A stretch of DNA of 64,000 nucleotides from positions 17,574-81,573 of the forward strand of contig MGVC01000020.1 in NCBI GenBank assembly GCA_001800285.1, written 5' to 3'. This document shows, one piece after another, positions 33,901 through 42,232 of the stretch. Made by a program: the position numbers and the translations under genes. The DNA comes from Elusimicrobia bacterium RIFOXYA2_FULL_39_19. Its GTDB lineage: Bacteria > Elusimicrobiota > Endomicrobiia > CG1-02-37-114 > XYA2-FULL-39-19. The notes under the pieces were generated by a model. That model worked only from the letters and a program-made list of their open reading frames with translations, did no database searches and had not been told where the DNA came from. Each line of letters opens with the position of its first letter. The stretch's first letter is position 1.

Positions 33901-35623
33901 AGGTACCTGGGATATAGGATCGGATGAATACTACGTTGTATCCGGAGATTCAACTCCGCCTAATGCGCCTACGAATTTAGTCTGCGGGACAAAAACAGAA
34001 ACCAGCCTTGCTTTAAGCTGGACTGCTTCTACAGCAGCTTTAGACGGAGATTTTGCCAGTTATTACAGGTTATACCGCGGAGCTGTGTTAACAACTTCAA
34101 CAATAATGACATCATTTATTGATACAGGATTAACGGCATATACAACCTATGTCTATACAGTCTATGCGGTAGATGATGCAGATAATGCAAGTACAACAGG
34201 CGCTACCGGCAGTTATCAGACTCTTGTAGACACCACCCCTCCTACCATAAATACAACTACTGCTTTATCTTCTACTTCAGTCAGAGTGGTTTTCAGTGAA
34301 TCAGTTACCCAAGCCTCAGCTGAAACTGCAGCTAATTACAGCATCAGCGGCGGAATAGCCATTAGCGCCGCATCTTTGGGCGGAGATTTAGTAACTGTAA
34401 CATTAACAACTGCACAATTAACCGAAGGGACAACATATACATTAACAATAAACAATGTGGCAGACCGTTCACCATCTCCAAATACAATTGCTGCCAATAG
34501 TACTAAAACATTTACTTATGTTCAGGATGCTATACCTCCTTACATTATTTCTTTTTCACCTTCAGATAAAGCAACCGGTGTGTATGCAGATGTAACAATA
34601 AAAGTGGTTTTCAGCGAGGAAATGGATCAGGCAACCCTGAATTGCATAACAGTAACCGATATAAGAGATAAAGACGGAGCAGTAACCAGTACTCTTGTTT
34701 CAGGTACTACAAGTTACAATACATCCACATCTGAACTTACGCTTACCCCTGCATCAGCAGTTGGTTACAACCATAAATTCCGCGTAGCGGTTGCAGCCAC
34801 AGCAAGAGACCTTGCTGGTAATTTACTGGCGGCGGCTACTAATTTTACTTTTGAAACTATTGCAAATTACAGTGAAAGCAATACAGTTATTTCAGGAAAC
34901 CAGAAAGTAAAAGTTGAAATTGCAGCAGGCGCAACCGGTACCGATTACTACTCTATGAAAATCAGTACAGACCCGGCCAATGCACCTGATGAAGTTACAC
35001 CGGCGGATATAACCACAGCAAACGGCAAATTAACTTCCACATATCAGCTTACTAATATTCTGTGTGAAATAAATTTGTATGATAATTCAGGTTCTCAATT
35101 GTCTGGAGGCTTAGCCGGAGATGCTTATGTAACTATGACTTATCCGGATGCCAATAATGACGGCATAGTAGACGGCACTGCTGCTTCAGTTAAAGAAAGC
35201 AATTTGAAAATCTACTACCTTAATGAAGCTGCCCAGGTATGGGAAGAAGTAACCGGCTCGGTAGTTGACACAACTGCAAACACGGTCAGGGTGAAAGTAG
35301 CCCACTTTTCAGTATTTGCTTTAATAGGTACCGAAGGCAGTGCAAGCAGTGACCTTAAGAATGCTCATGCATTTCCAGTCCCCTTTAAACCCAGCCTCGG
35401 GCATACAGTTATTACATTCAGTAACTTAACAGCAGCTGCAAAAATTAAAATATACACCATTAGCGGCGAATTAATAATTGAACTTGAAGAAACCGGTAAT
35501 GACGGTAAATATGAATGGGACGCCAAAACCAAAGAAGGAAAATTATTGGCCAGCGGCGTTTACATTTATTACATATACGATGATTCAGGATATAAAACCG
35601 GTAAATTCATGGTAGTGAAATAG
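30989..35623 (+). CDS. Giant secreted protein with duplicated parallel beta-helix and type-IX-like tail
   Basis: A 1544-residue exported protein. Signal peptide 1-20. Two homologous parallel beta-helix units (about 24-410 and 599-985), both opening with EF-[IV]-C-x-I-K-A-x-G-G-D-Y and containing asparagine-rich coils, are separated by two Cna-B-like domains (about 415-500, 500-590). Then an Fn3 domain (about 988), two Ig-like SbsA-type domains (about 1081 and 1184), a linking domain, and a C-terminal tail (about 1459-1544) starting F-P-V-P-F-K-P-S. Beta-helix proteins are often polysaccharide lyases or adhesins, but no catalytic set is recognised. A PorV-like gene follows 9 bp later, consistent with cargo and carrier pairing. 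Confidence 0.78.
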   Translation: MKRIISFICLMFLTANSVFSATEFICTIKAAGGDYNNLKDWENAVDSDLTDSRNVVFSGTLTGTMADGANITGSISGAGGSVYHVTATQIYVWANSGTFVSGENIQVDGSNYFTTSNAGDSPIAVAECYAVNDTNGLSISGWGVTAGGTSATNYIVIRATSTGRHAGIWDDAKYRISAGTSTDVINIGESNVRIDGVQIYLSKDDAVDGNGIQIYGDTGGAQDIRISNCIIKGPGNFANITKKGIFGANTAVAGSTARIWNNIIYDITGAGASGYFGIYIRNANRTCYLYNNTIVNCKNYGIYRDLATGTAKNNITQDCADGYAPSSGWSAETSNNLSDVASDAIGTNPVTAIVSFVDKSGKNFHLASSVGGARDAGTNLSTDTYISFLTDIDGNNRPSSWDIGADECMTAASGAILSGFVLNGATGVSGVTVSLTGSETGSFVTGSNGAYSFVASTGVGQNYTLTPTLTNWSFSPVSIVTNGFVSDTTSQFDLSSYTGSYVSISGTVRTSTGTVIGGVSLALSASLPGSSTSTVTTSNASGAYTFNNLYVITASSYTITPSKTGWVFGPVSISSTSGSNITGADVTGTKLDINSTPAEFVCKIKATGGDYTRLYDWEAAIDSDLTSSNNLVFSGVKTGTINDGASVTGATSGATGTVYHCTDTQIYLAVVSGSFQSGEQAQVDGSNYFTIAGLGSMVIAVAECYGMTDTKPVTIGSWGAAGAGTSASNYILIRTSGTGSHTGKWTSTAYILDVGTSTDALYFDEANVRVEGVQINISKNDGGTGNGITVDGDTTVEDMRISNCIFRGTGAFSTGTIRGIFGAKTATTGMSNTLRVWNNLFYDITGPIGNSLAMFLRDADRTAYVYNNTIVNCWYGMYQDDSTIFVAKNNLIQDCTNGFVGTFDATSDYNLSDIASDAPGTTNFTGDVTFLDIAGKDFHLTSADTVARDIGFDLSADSYLAFSTDFEGNPRGTWDIGSDEYYVVSGDSTPPNAPTNLVCGTKTETSLALSWTASTAALDGDFASYYRLYRGAVLTTSTIMTSFIDTGLTAYTTYVYTVYAVDDADNASTTGATGSYQTLVDTTPPTINTTTALSSTSVRVVFSESVTQASAETAANYSISGGIAISAASLGGDLVTVTLTTAQLTEGTTYTLTINNVADRSPSPNTIAANSTKTFTYVQDAIPPYIISFSPSDKATGVYADVTIKVVFSEEMDQATLNCITVTDIRDKDGAVTSTLVSGTTSYNTSTSELTLTPASAVGYNHKFRVAVAATARDLAGNLLAAATNFTFETIANYSESNTVISGNQKVKVEIAAGATGTDYYSMKISTDPANAPDEVTPADITTANGKLTSTYQLTNILCEINLYDNSGSQLSGGLAGDAYVTMTYPDANNDGIVDGTAASVKESNLKIYYLNEAAQVWEEVTGSVVDTTANTVRVKVAHFSVFALIGTEGSASSDLKNAHAFPVPFKPSLGHTVITFSNLTAAAKIKIYTISGELIIELEETGNDGKYEWDAKTKEGKLLASGVYIYYIYDDSGYKTGKFMVVK

Positions 35624-35632
35624 GGGGACAAA

Positions 35633-36880
35633 ATGAGAAAAACTACAATAATTCTTTTAGTCAGTATTATTTCAGCCTGCAACTTATACAGTGCAGGTAC
35701 CACAGGTTTGAATTTTTTAAAGATTGGCGTAGGAGCCAGGCCCATAGGTATGGGTGGAGCTTTTGTGGGGGTGGCAGATGATTTAAATGCTATCAACTGG
35801 AACCCTGCAGGATTGGCTTCTCTTAAAGGCCGTGAAATGTCGGCAACTCATTTAACCTGGATAGAAGGAATGAGTTCCCAGTATGCGGCTTTTGGTACTC
35901 CTCTAAATAATGGCAAGGGAGCCATAGGATTGAGCGTAAATTCTATCAGCATGGGTGAAATAAGAGGTTATGATGAAAATGATGCGCCTACTGCGGTTGT
36001 CAATGCCGGAGGTATGGCAGTAGGTTTGACATATGCCAAAGGTGAACTAATGGAAGGTAAAAAGAATCTTTCCGGAGGAATAACGGTTAGAATGGTACAG
36101 GAAACACTTGCAGATAAAAGTGTTTCTGTTCCGGTGGTTGATATAGGAATTCTAAATAAAAAAGCTTCTGAGAATGGAAAAATGTCTCTGGGAATTAATA
36201 TACAGAACTTGGGTTCAGGAGCAAAATATATAACTGACGTAGACCCTCTACCTCAAAATATCAAAGTTGGTATAGGTTATAAATCCAATGAAAAGACAAC
36301 GCTTTGCGCAGATTATAATATGCCCAGCGATAATGCGGGATATTTTTGCGCCGGAGTAGAATATCAGTTTAATCAAATGGTAAAATTAAGAGCAGGCTAT
36401 AAAAGCGGCACAGATGTAGACATGGGAGTGAGGGCAGGTGTTGGAATATGGAAAGATAATATTGGCTTAGATTATGCCTATGCCGGATATGGTGATTTAG
36501 GAATAACCCACAGAATAAGCTTGAATTATAAACTTGCAGCAGTAGAAAAACCCGCAAAGAAGAAAAAGGCAGTAAAAAAAGTAGTTAAGGAAGTTAAAAA
36601 AGTAGAAATAGAGGAAGAAGTAGATGAAGAAATTGCAGATATTGAAGAACCAGAAACACCAGTTGAAGCAGTGGTTGTTAAAGAAGAAGTGAAACCAAGC
36701 AAAATTGAAACCAAATCATCTGTAGATACAGATAAACTTTATAAAAAAGCAGAAGTTTATTACAGCAGGGGCAAAATTAAGGAATCCTTGTTAGTATTAC
36801 AAGAGATATTGAAGGCAGAACCGAAAAATGAACGTGCCAGAGATTTATTTATGAAAATATCCATGGAAAAACAAAAATAA
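35633..36880 (+). CDS. PorV-family outer-membrane protein with acidic/basic linker and TPR
   Basis: A 415-residue protein: signal peptide to about 21, then a PorV-like barrel (LNFLKIGVGARPIGMGGAFV, DDLNAINWNPAGL) ending near residue 302, then a Lys/Glu-rich linker (about 303-365) and a single TPR-like helical pair (about 368-410). The barrel aligns with the 9719 protein, but the linker and TPR are additions, probably periplasmic and for protein contact. Preceded 9 bp by a cargo-type gene, with a strong GGGGG ribosome site. Confidence 0.8.
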   Translation: MRKTTIILLVSIISACNLYSAGTTGLNFLKIGVGARPIGMGGAFVGVADDLNAINWNPAGLASLKGREMSATHLTWIEGMSSQYAAFGTPLNNGKGAIGLSVNSISMGEIRGYDENDAPTAVVNAGGMAVGLTYAKGELMEGKKNLSGGITVRMVQETLADKSVSVPVVDIGILNKKASENGKMSLGINIQNLGSGAKYITDVDPLPQNIKVGIGYKSNEKTTLCADYNMPSDNAGYFCAGVEYQFNQMVKLRAGYKSGTDVDMGVRAGVGIWKDNIGLDYAYAGYGDLGITHRISLNYKLAAVEKPAKKKKAVKKVVKEVKKVEIEEEVDEEIADIEEPETPVEAVVVKEEVKPSKIETKSSVDTDKLYKKAEVYYSRGKIKESLLVLQEILKAEPKNERARDLFMKISMEKQK

Positions 36881-36887
36881 ACTTGGG

Positions 36888-36933
36888 CTCCGAAATTTCT
36901 TTTAAATTGGTAATCGGGACCTAAATTCGGGAG
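36888..36933. repeat. Diverged hairpin repeat over the ribosome site of 36939
   Basis: CTCCGAAATTT (36888-36898) pairs 9 of 11 with AAATTCGGGAG (36923-36933). It resembles the 44-bp repeats at 26762 and 30898. The right arm overlaps the GGGAGG ribosome site. Confidence 0.5.
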
Positions 36934-36938
36934 GAAGA

Positions 36939-38078
36939 ATGATATTGAAAAAAATCGGATGGTTAACTGCAATAATGGTTTTATTGAATTTTGGTTTAGT
37001 TTGCACTATAGAAGCAAAGACTTTGACTGTATTAGATACAGAAAATGGTGAAATGCCCAATAGCATAAGTGATAATTCATCAGCAACTTTTAGTGATGAA
37101 TATGAAGGCGAAATCGGTATGGCATTAAAAATAACATTGGTTTGGAAGGCTGATGATAAACCCTGGGGTTGGACAGGTGTGTCTAATCCAAAACGGTCCT
37201 GGGCAGAATTTGATAAACTTTGTTTTGATGCGTATAATCCCACTGATGAAATGTTGTCTTTAAGCCTTACAATAAGGGATATGCCGGCCAGTCAGGGTAA
37301 ACCATTTGATGAAAAATTTGTATTAAAACCCGGGAAGAACGAAATAGAAATTGAATTATCAGGAGCAAAATCCAGCGATGGCCATGAAATAGATTTTGCA
37401 AAACTGGTTTCCTGGGCTTTTACGGGTGTCGGAGACAATTTCAAAGAGCCAAAAATATTTTATGTAAGCAATATAAGGCTGGCCACCAGTGATGAAGTGA
37501 AAAAAGGCAGCGGAAAAAAAGAAACAAAAAAGAAAGTAAAAAAGAAGGAAGTAAAAAAAGCTGAAAAGAAAACCGTAAAAAAAGCGGCAAAAAAATCCAG
37601 CGGAAAAACCACGCCTGTAATAAACATTGAAAACGGTGAAAACCTTGTTAATATAAGTGAGAATTCAGAAGCAAAAATCAGTACAGATTTTGAAGATGAA
37701 ATAGGAGAAGCTTATAAAATAACTTTAGCCTGGAAAGCAGCTGACAAACCCTGGGGTTGGGCAGGAATGGGCAGTCCCAAAGGTTCATGGGCAGAGTATA
37801 ACATGTTTAAATTTGATGCGTATAATTCGGGAAAGGAATTATTAACTATTAGCTTGCAGCTTAGAGATATGCCTGCCAGCCAGGGTGCTGCATTTACTTC
37901 AAATTTTGTTCTTCAACCAGGGAAAAATGAAGTGGTTATAGAATTAGCCGGCGCAAAATGCGGAGATGGTCACGAACTTGATTTAAGTAAATTAACTATG
38001 TGGTGTTTTACAGCAGCCGGTGAAACAATAAAAGAGCCAAAAACATTTTATATAACCAATATTCGTTTGGAAGAATAA
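36939..38078 (+). CDS. Exported protein with two tandem beta-sandwich-like domains and a lysine-rich linker
   Basis: A 379-residue protein with a signal peptide (1-about 26). Two homologous domains (about 27-185 and 223-379) share W-K-A-x-D-K-P-W-G-W, R-D-M-P-A-S-Q-G and F-V-L-x-P-G-K-N-E; they look like a galactose-binding or carbohydrate-binding sandwich, but no family is certain. A linker of about 35 residues rich in Lys joins them. The gene may lie under a hairpin that covers its ribosome site. Likely binds a surface polysaccharide or envelope component; function otherwise unknown. Confidence 0.6.
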   Translation: MILKKIGWLTAIMVLLNFGLVCTIEAKTLTVLDTENGEMPNSISDNSSATFSDEYEGEIGMALKITLVWKADDKPWGWTGVSNPKRSWAEFDKLCFDAYNPTDEMLSLSLTIRDMPASQGKPFDEKFVLKPGKNEIEIELSGAKSSDGHEIDFAKLVSWAFTGVGDNFKEPKIFYVSNIRLATSDEVKKGSGKKETKKKVKKKEVKKAEKKTVKKAAKKSSGKTTPVINIENGENLVNISENSEAKISTDFEDEIGEAYKITLAWKAADKPWGWAGMGSPKGSWAEYNMFKFDAYNSGKELLTISLQLRDMPASQGAAFTSNFVLQPGKNEVVIELAGAKCGDGHELDLSKLTMWCFTAAGETIKEPKTFYITNIRLEE

Positions 38079-38093
38079 GAATAAGAAAAAAAA

Positions 38094-38124
38094 CCTGTGT
38101 TTTTTCCGACGGAAAAAACACAGG
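38094..38124. repeat. Perfect 14-bp inverted repeat, terminator-like on minus strand
   Basis: CCTGTGTTTTTTCC (38094-38107) and GGAAAAAACACAGG (38111-38124) with loop GAC. The minus strand has a T-run following the stem, the plus strand does not, although flanking genes are plus. Confidence 0.7.
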
Positions 38125-38154
38125 AAGAAGAGAAAAACATTTTTTAAAAAACCC

Positions 38155-38183
38155 TTGACTTTTTATCGTTTCCGTATTATACT
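38155..38183 (+). promoter_or_regulatory. Sigma-70 promoter of the 38.3 kb operon
   Basis: TTGACT (38155-38160), 17 bp, TATACT (38178-38183), preceded by AAAAAACCC, the same context as the sister promoters. Confidence 0.75.
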
Positions 38184-38250
38184 TAAGTATCAGTTTTTTG
38201 TTCTTTAGTTTTTGAAAGATTTTTGAGGAATTTATTTTTTTTGTAAAATT

Positions 38251-38268
38251 CATGAAGACGTTTGCGCA
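38251..38268. promoter_or_regulatory. LacI-type palindromic operator, site 4
   Basis: CATGAAGACGTTTGCGCA, ACGT-centred. A second weaker copy (AAGACATCTGCAC) follows at about 38280-38292. Confidence 0.62.
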
Positions 38269-38304
38269 GAACTATAAAAAAGACATCTGCACTAAATTTA
38301 TAAA

Positions 38305-40074
38305 ATGAAAAAACAAACAATGCAATTATTTAAAACAATTCTAATTCTTGCCTTCTTAACAGCCACAACCGGCATTCAAGCCGCCTGGATTTCACCAGCC
38401 CCGGACCCTTGGAACAACAGAAAAGCAATAACAGTTACCAATAATTCATCTACAGCAATGGCAGATTATCAGATATTTATTTCATTTACTGATCTTGGAA
38501 CCGCATCTTTAATATCCTCAGGAAAAATGATCTCAGATTATTCTGACATTAGGTTTACAGACAGCGATGGGTCAACATTGTTAAACCATTGGGTAGACAG
38601 CACGGGCATATATATAAAGGTAAGCGCAGCCGCTTCCACAGCTAAAACCATATATATGTATTACAATAACCCTGCCGCGGTAAATATCAGCAGTTTTTTA
38701 AATACAATGAAAATTTCACCGGATGCTTCTACGGTAGGATTATGGTATTTTGACGAAAAAACCGGTACAACAGCAAAAGATTCTTCAGTCAATGGCAATA
38801 ATGGAACAATAGCCCTTAGTTACGAATGGTTAAGTTCTGATTGCCCCAAAATTGGCGCTAATACAGTAACCCTTTCAACCGGTTCAGCATTGGACCTTGA
38901 AGTTGCCGGAAGTTATGGTACTGTGGATTGTTCGGATAGTGCTAGTTTTCAGAATATAAGCAGTGCAGTTACTATTGAAACCTGGATAAATATGAGTGCT
39001 GTAGGTTCTTCGGCTAAAGGATATATTGCCTGCAAGCAAAGAGGTGGCTCATCGGGCCCTTATTATATTAAGATTGACGGTGCAACCAGCGCGTTAGATG
39101 TAGGTGTAGAAGTTGCCAGCACAGCAAATAAAGTAATTGGAGCAACAGCACTGCAAATTAATACCTGGTATCACGCAGCAATGACTTATGATTCATCTAC
39201 GAAGGAATTAAAAGTGTATCTGAATGGTGCTCAGGATGGTTCATTAACATTAACAGCTGCTGTTCCTACGCTTACTAATGTGAATAATAGCAGGAGTTTT
39301 TGGATAGGGACTCAGGATTTATTGTCAACAATGACAGAAAAGTTTTTTGGTATGGTAGATGACATGGCAATATATAACAGAGCGCTTAGCGCAGAAGAAA
39401 TTCAGGCACATTATAAAAGAAGAAATTATATAAGCCCCGCTCCTTCAGTTTCTGTTGGTTCTGCTGAAGGTTTGGTAGAGATAACTTTTACCGTAGATCC
39501 AGAAGTATTAAAACCAGGATTGGCAACATTTACTTATGATTTTACTACTGACATGGATACCGGGACCATTCCAACTGTTACATTAAATCCCAGTGTTGGC
39601 AGCAGTATAAACATTACGGGTACTTGGATAAGTTTTACAAAATATCAATGCACTTATACAATCACATCAGCCGTTGCAGATGGAGCCAGCACAGTTTCAT
39701 TTAGCGGGGCTAAGCTTGCAAGCGGAGCTCTTGTAGGGGCATATAATTCTGCTTCAATTTATATTGATTCGGAAGAATTGTTGCCTGCGAACAAAGAATT
39801 TTTTCCCAACCCTTTTTCACCAAACGGTGACGGTTTTGTTGATACCACAGAATTACCGCTTTTTATAAACAGTACGGTTAAAGTTAATTGTAAAATATTT
39901 GATTTAAGAGGCAGGCTTGTGCGTTACCTTGTAAATGCTGAAAAAAGTACAAATACAACAATTCAATGGGACGGCAGGAATGACCTGGGAGAAATAGTTC
40001 CCATAGGAATTTATATTTACCAGATAGAAGTAGGCGGACAGCTTACATCCGGTTCAGTAGTAGTGACTAAATAA
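38305..40074 (+). CDS. Secreted DUF2341-LamG protein with type-IX-like C-terminal tail
   Basis: A 589-residue exported protein: signal peptide to about 27, a DUF2341-like N-terminal domain (about 30-135; W-N-N-R-K-A-I-T-V, Y-Y-N-N-P), a LamG/concanavalin-like jelly roll (about 150-375; ATVTIETWI-type strands), an Ig-like domain (about 385-495), and a C-terminal tail (about 495-589) with FFPNPFSPNGDG. LamG domains usually bind sugar; with the tail this looks like a surface adhesin or binding protein. Its start has no clear Shine-Dalgarno sequence. It heads an operon with the outer-membrane genes to 44349. Confidence 0.78.
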   Translation: MKKQTMQLFKTILILAFLTATTGIQAAWISPAPDPWNNRKAITVTNNSSTAMADYQIFISFTDLGTASLISSGKMISDYSDIRFTDSDGSTLLNHWVDSTGIYIKVSAAASTAKTIYMYYNNPAAVNISSFLNTMKISPDASTVGLWYFDEKTGTTAKDSSVNGNNGTIALSYEWLSSDCPKIGANTVTLSTGSALDLEVAGSYGTVDCSDSASFQNISSAVTIETWINMSAVGSSAKGYIACKQRGGSSGPYYIKIDGATSALDVGVEVASTANKVIGATALQINTWYHAAMTYDSSTKELKVYLNGAQDGSLTLTAAVPTLTNVNNSRSFWIGTQDLLSTMTEKFFGMVDDMAIYNRALSAEEIQAHYKRRNYISPAPSVSVGSAEGLVEITFTVDPEVLKPGLATFTYDFTTDMDTGTIPTVTLNPSVGSSINITGTWISFTKYQCTYTITSAVADGASTVSFSGAKLASGALVGAYNSASIYIDSEELLPANKEFFPNPFSPNGDGFVDTTELPLFINSTVKVNCKIFDLRGRLVRYLVNAEKSTNTTIQWDGRNDLGEIVPIGIYIYQIEVGGQLTSGSVVVTK

Positions 40075-40075
40075 T

Positions 40076-42232
40076 ATGACAAATAAAATAATTATAAAAA
40101 GTATTTTGCTGCTTTCTTTAGCAATGACGGCATTTTATCCCTCAATTTCTTTTTCTGCGGAAAGAAAATGGCAGAAAGGAGAAATAGATCTTTTGGGTCC
40201 TACCTATTATAATAGTTTCGGTGAATCTATAGGTAAATTCAGCCTCATATATGATTTTAATAATTCGTTTACTTTTGATAACCAGGGATATTCACAATTT
40301 ACCAAGCGTTCATATCTATACTATCCTTCGTACTATTACTTAAGCCTTGAAGGCAGCCCCAGATTTTATGTAAATGACTGGTATGCCAGTCAAAACAGTA
40401 AAAACCTGAAAACATCTATGTTAATAACAAACCATTCAAATATGTGGTCTCTTAGAAGAATGATAGTATTTACACCCTATACTTTATCCAAAGTACAACT
40501 GCCGGGTTTAAGAGCTAATATTGAATCCCGCCCGCTTAAAACTTCACTTGATATGATATATTCACGTTTAAACCCGGTAGAAGAGTCTTTTTCCGATAAT
40601 GCTGTTAATACATATGAAGATATAGAAGGTATTGTGGGAACAAAACAAAAAAATTGGTCTGAACTTGTAGGTGGACGCTTAAAAATTAAAAAATTGAATG
40701 CTTCAGATTATACCGATCTTTTTGAAATGGAATTAAGCCCCGGTATGAATTATATCAGCATAGGTGATAAAAACGGATCTTTAAATTATAGTTCAACAGA
40801 TACTTTAAAAATAGTAGGTTATGATTTGGAAGGGAAAATAGAAGGAGTTAATTTTAAAGGGGAGTATGCTTTAAGTGAAAAAAACCTGCTTTCAGCTACA
40901 ACTTCCGGAACTGTTATGACCTTTAAGGCAGATAAAGGTTTTTTTGAGGATAATGTAATTGTAGGCGGCGAGTATTATAAAATAGATCCGCAATATTCTA
41001 CCACTTATGGTAATCCTTCCGCAGGTTCAGGCGGTTTTAATCTTGTAGATGATAATGATGACAGTGACAAATGGGTAGATTACAACACTTCCGGCCAGCA
41101 GCATGGTTTATATGACAGAATAAATCCAGGTAATTTATACGTTTGGCCTGCTGTAGATGGAAATACGAGTTGGGGCAATAATTCTACTACTATGTTCAAT
41201 TTTGAATATGACCGCGATGGTGACGGTATTGCAGACTGGGAACAGATAAATTTAGCTTATTTGGCTGATGATCCTGTACTTTGGGTAGGTGAAGACAGAA
41301 ATAATAACTGGATAGTTGACAAATATGAAGATGACCGGCTTCCAGATTATACCTACTGGGGAAATGATTTAGAAGGAAACAATGCTTATGTTAAGTATAA
41401 ATTTGATGATTTAATAACCCGGGCAAACATTGATGCTGAAGGAGAAACTGCCTGGTTAATAGCCCCTATACAGCTTACGGTTGGTGCCCAGTCCGAAAAT
41501 ATGATAACCGTTCCTTCATCTTCAACAAAAGCAGGTTATGTGGTGCTGGATTACCAGAAAGATTTTACCAGCAATGTAAAGTTTAAATTACAATATGAAA
41601 CAAAACAGGTAACAGATACATATCCTAATGATTTAGTGGCATATTCCGGCTTTGGCGGTGATGATGTTCTTGATTTTACAAACAGCCAGTATGATACGAC
41701 AACCCTGGGGTTGGATTTTAAATTCCTGAAAAAACTTACCGTTGAAAACCTGTATGTTTCAAGGTTTAATAATAAACTTGATGCGGGAACCACACAGAAG
41801 AAAGCAGGATTCAGTTCACGCATAGGATATCAGTATAAATTTCCTAAATCCCTTACTGAATCAGACCCTACAAGTTTGCTTGAAAAATTTACGTTAATAC
41901 CTAAGTACAGATATGTAACCACCTCTTCAAGAGATGACCTGGCCTTTTCAGGCGGAAACAGCAATTGTTTTATGTTCCAGCTTGTATATAAACCGCTTGA
42001 CGGCCTTACTTTTAATCTCGGTAAAAATTTGCGTTATTCAAGAAATACAGATGCAACAAAAGATGCTGACCAGAGCTTGCTGGCCCTGGAAATGTCAACA
42101 GAAACATCTATAGGAAGAAATTATAACTTTGTTTTATACGGCGGGTTCCAGAAGAAAGAAACAGTTGCTCCTGCAACAAAATTAAAAACGCAGGATGAAG
42201 ATATCTATTTTGTTAAGGTATATATAAAATGA
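40076..42232 (+). CDS. Large exported protein, probable outer-membrane beta-barrel
   Basis: A 718-residue protein with a signal peptide (1-about 27). The body is rich in alternating beta-strands with aromatic residues and ends V-Y-I-K, consistent with an outer-membrane barrel; a central D-R-D-G-D-G-I-A-D-W segment (about 381-390) looks like a calcium-binding loop. No family is recognised. It starts 1 bp after the LamG gene's stop and overlaps the next gene by ATGA, so it is part of the same coupled surface operon. Confidence 0.55.
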   Translation: MTNKIIIKSILLLSLAMTAFYPSISFSAERKWQKGEIDLLGPTYYNSFGESIGKFSLIYDFNNSFTFDNQGYSQFTKRSYLYYPSYYYLSLEGSPRFYVNDWYASQNSKNLKTSMLITNHSNMWSLRRMIVFTPYTLSKVQLPGLRANIESRPLKTSLDMIYSRLNPVEESFSDNAVNTYEDIEGIVGTKQKNWSELVGGRLKIKKLNASDYTDLFEMELSPGMNYISIGDKNGSLNYSSTDTLKIVGYDLEGKIEGVNFKGEYALSEKNLLSATTSGTVMTFKADKGFFEDNVIVGGEYYKIDPQYSTTYGNPSAGSGGFNLVDDNDDSDKWVDYNTSGQQHGLYDRINPGNLYVWPAVDGNTSWGNNSTTMFNFEYDRDGDGIADWEQINLAYLADDPVLWVGEDRNNNWIVDKYEDDRLPDYTYWGNDLEGNNAYVKYKFDDLITRANIDAEGETAWLIAPIQLTVGAQSENMITVPSSSTKAGYVVLDYQKDFTSNVKFKLQYETKQVTDTYPNDLVAYSGFGGDDVLDFTNSQYDTTTLGLDFKFLKKLTVENLYVSRFNNKLDAGTTQKKAGFSSRIGYQYKFPKSLTESDPTSLLEKFTLIPKYRYVTTSSRDDLAFSGGNSNCFMFQLVYKPLDGLTFNLGKNLRYSRNTDATKDADQSLLALEMSTETSIGRNYNFVLYGGFQKKETVAPATKLKTQDEDIYFVKVYIK

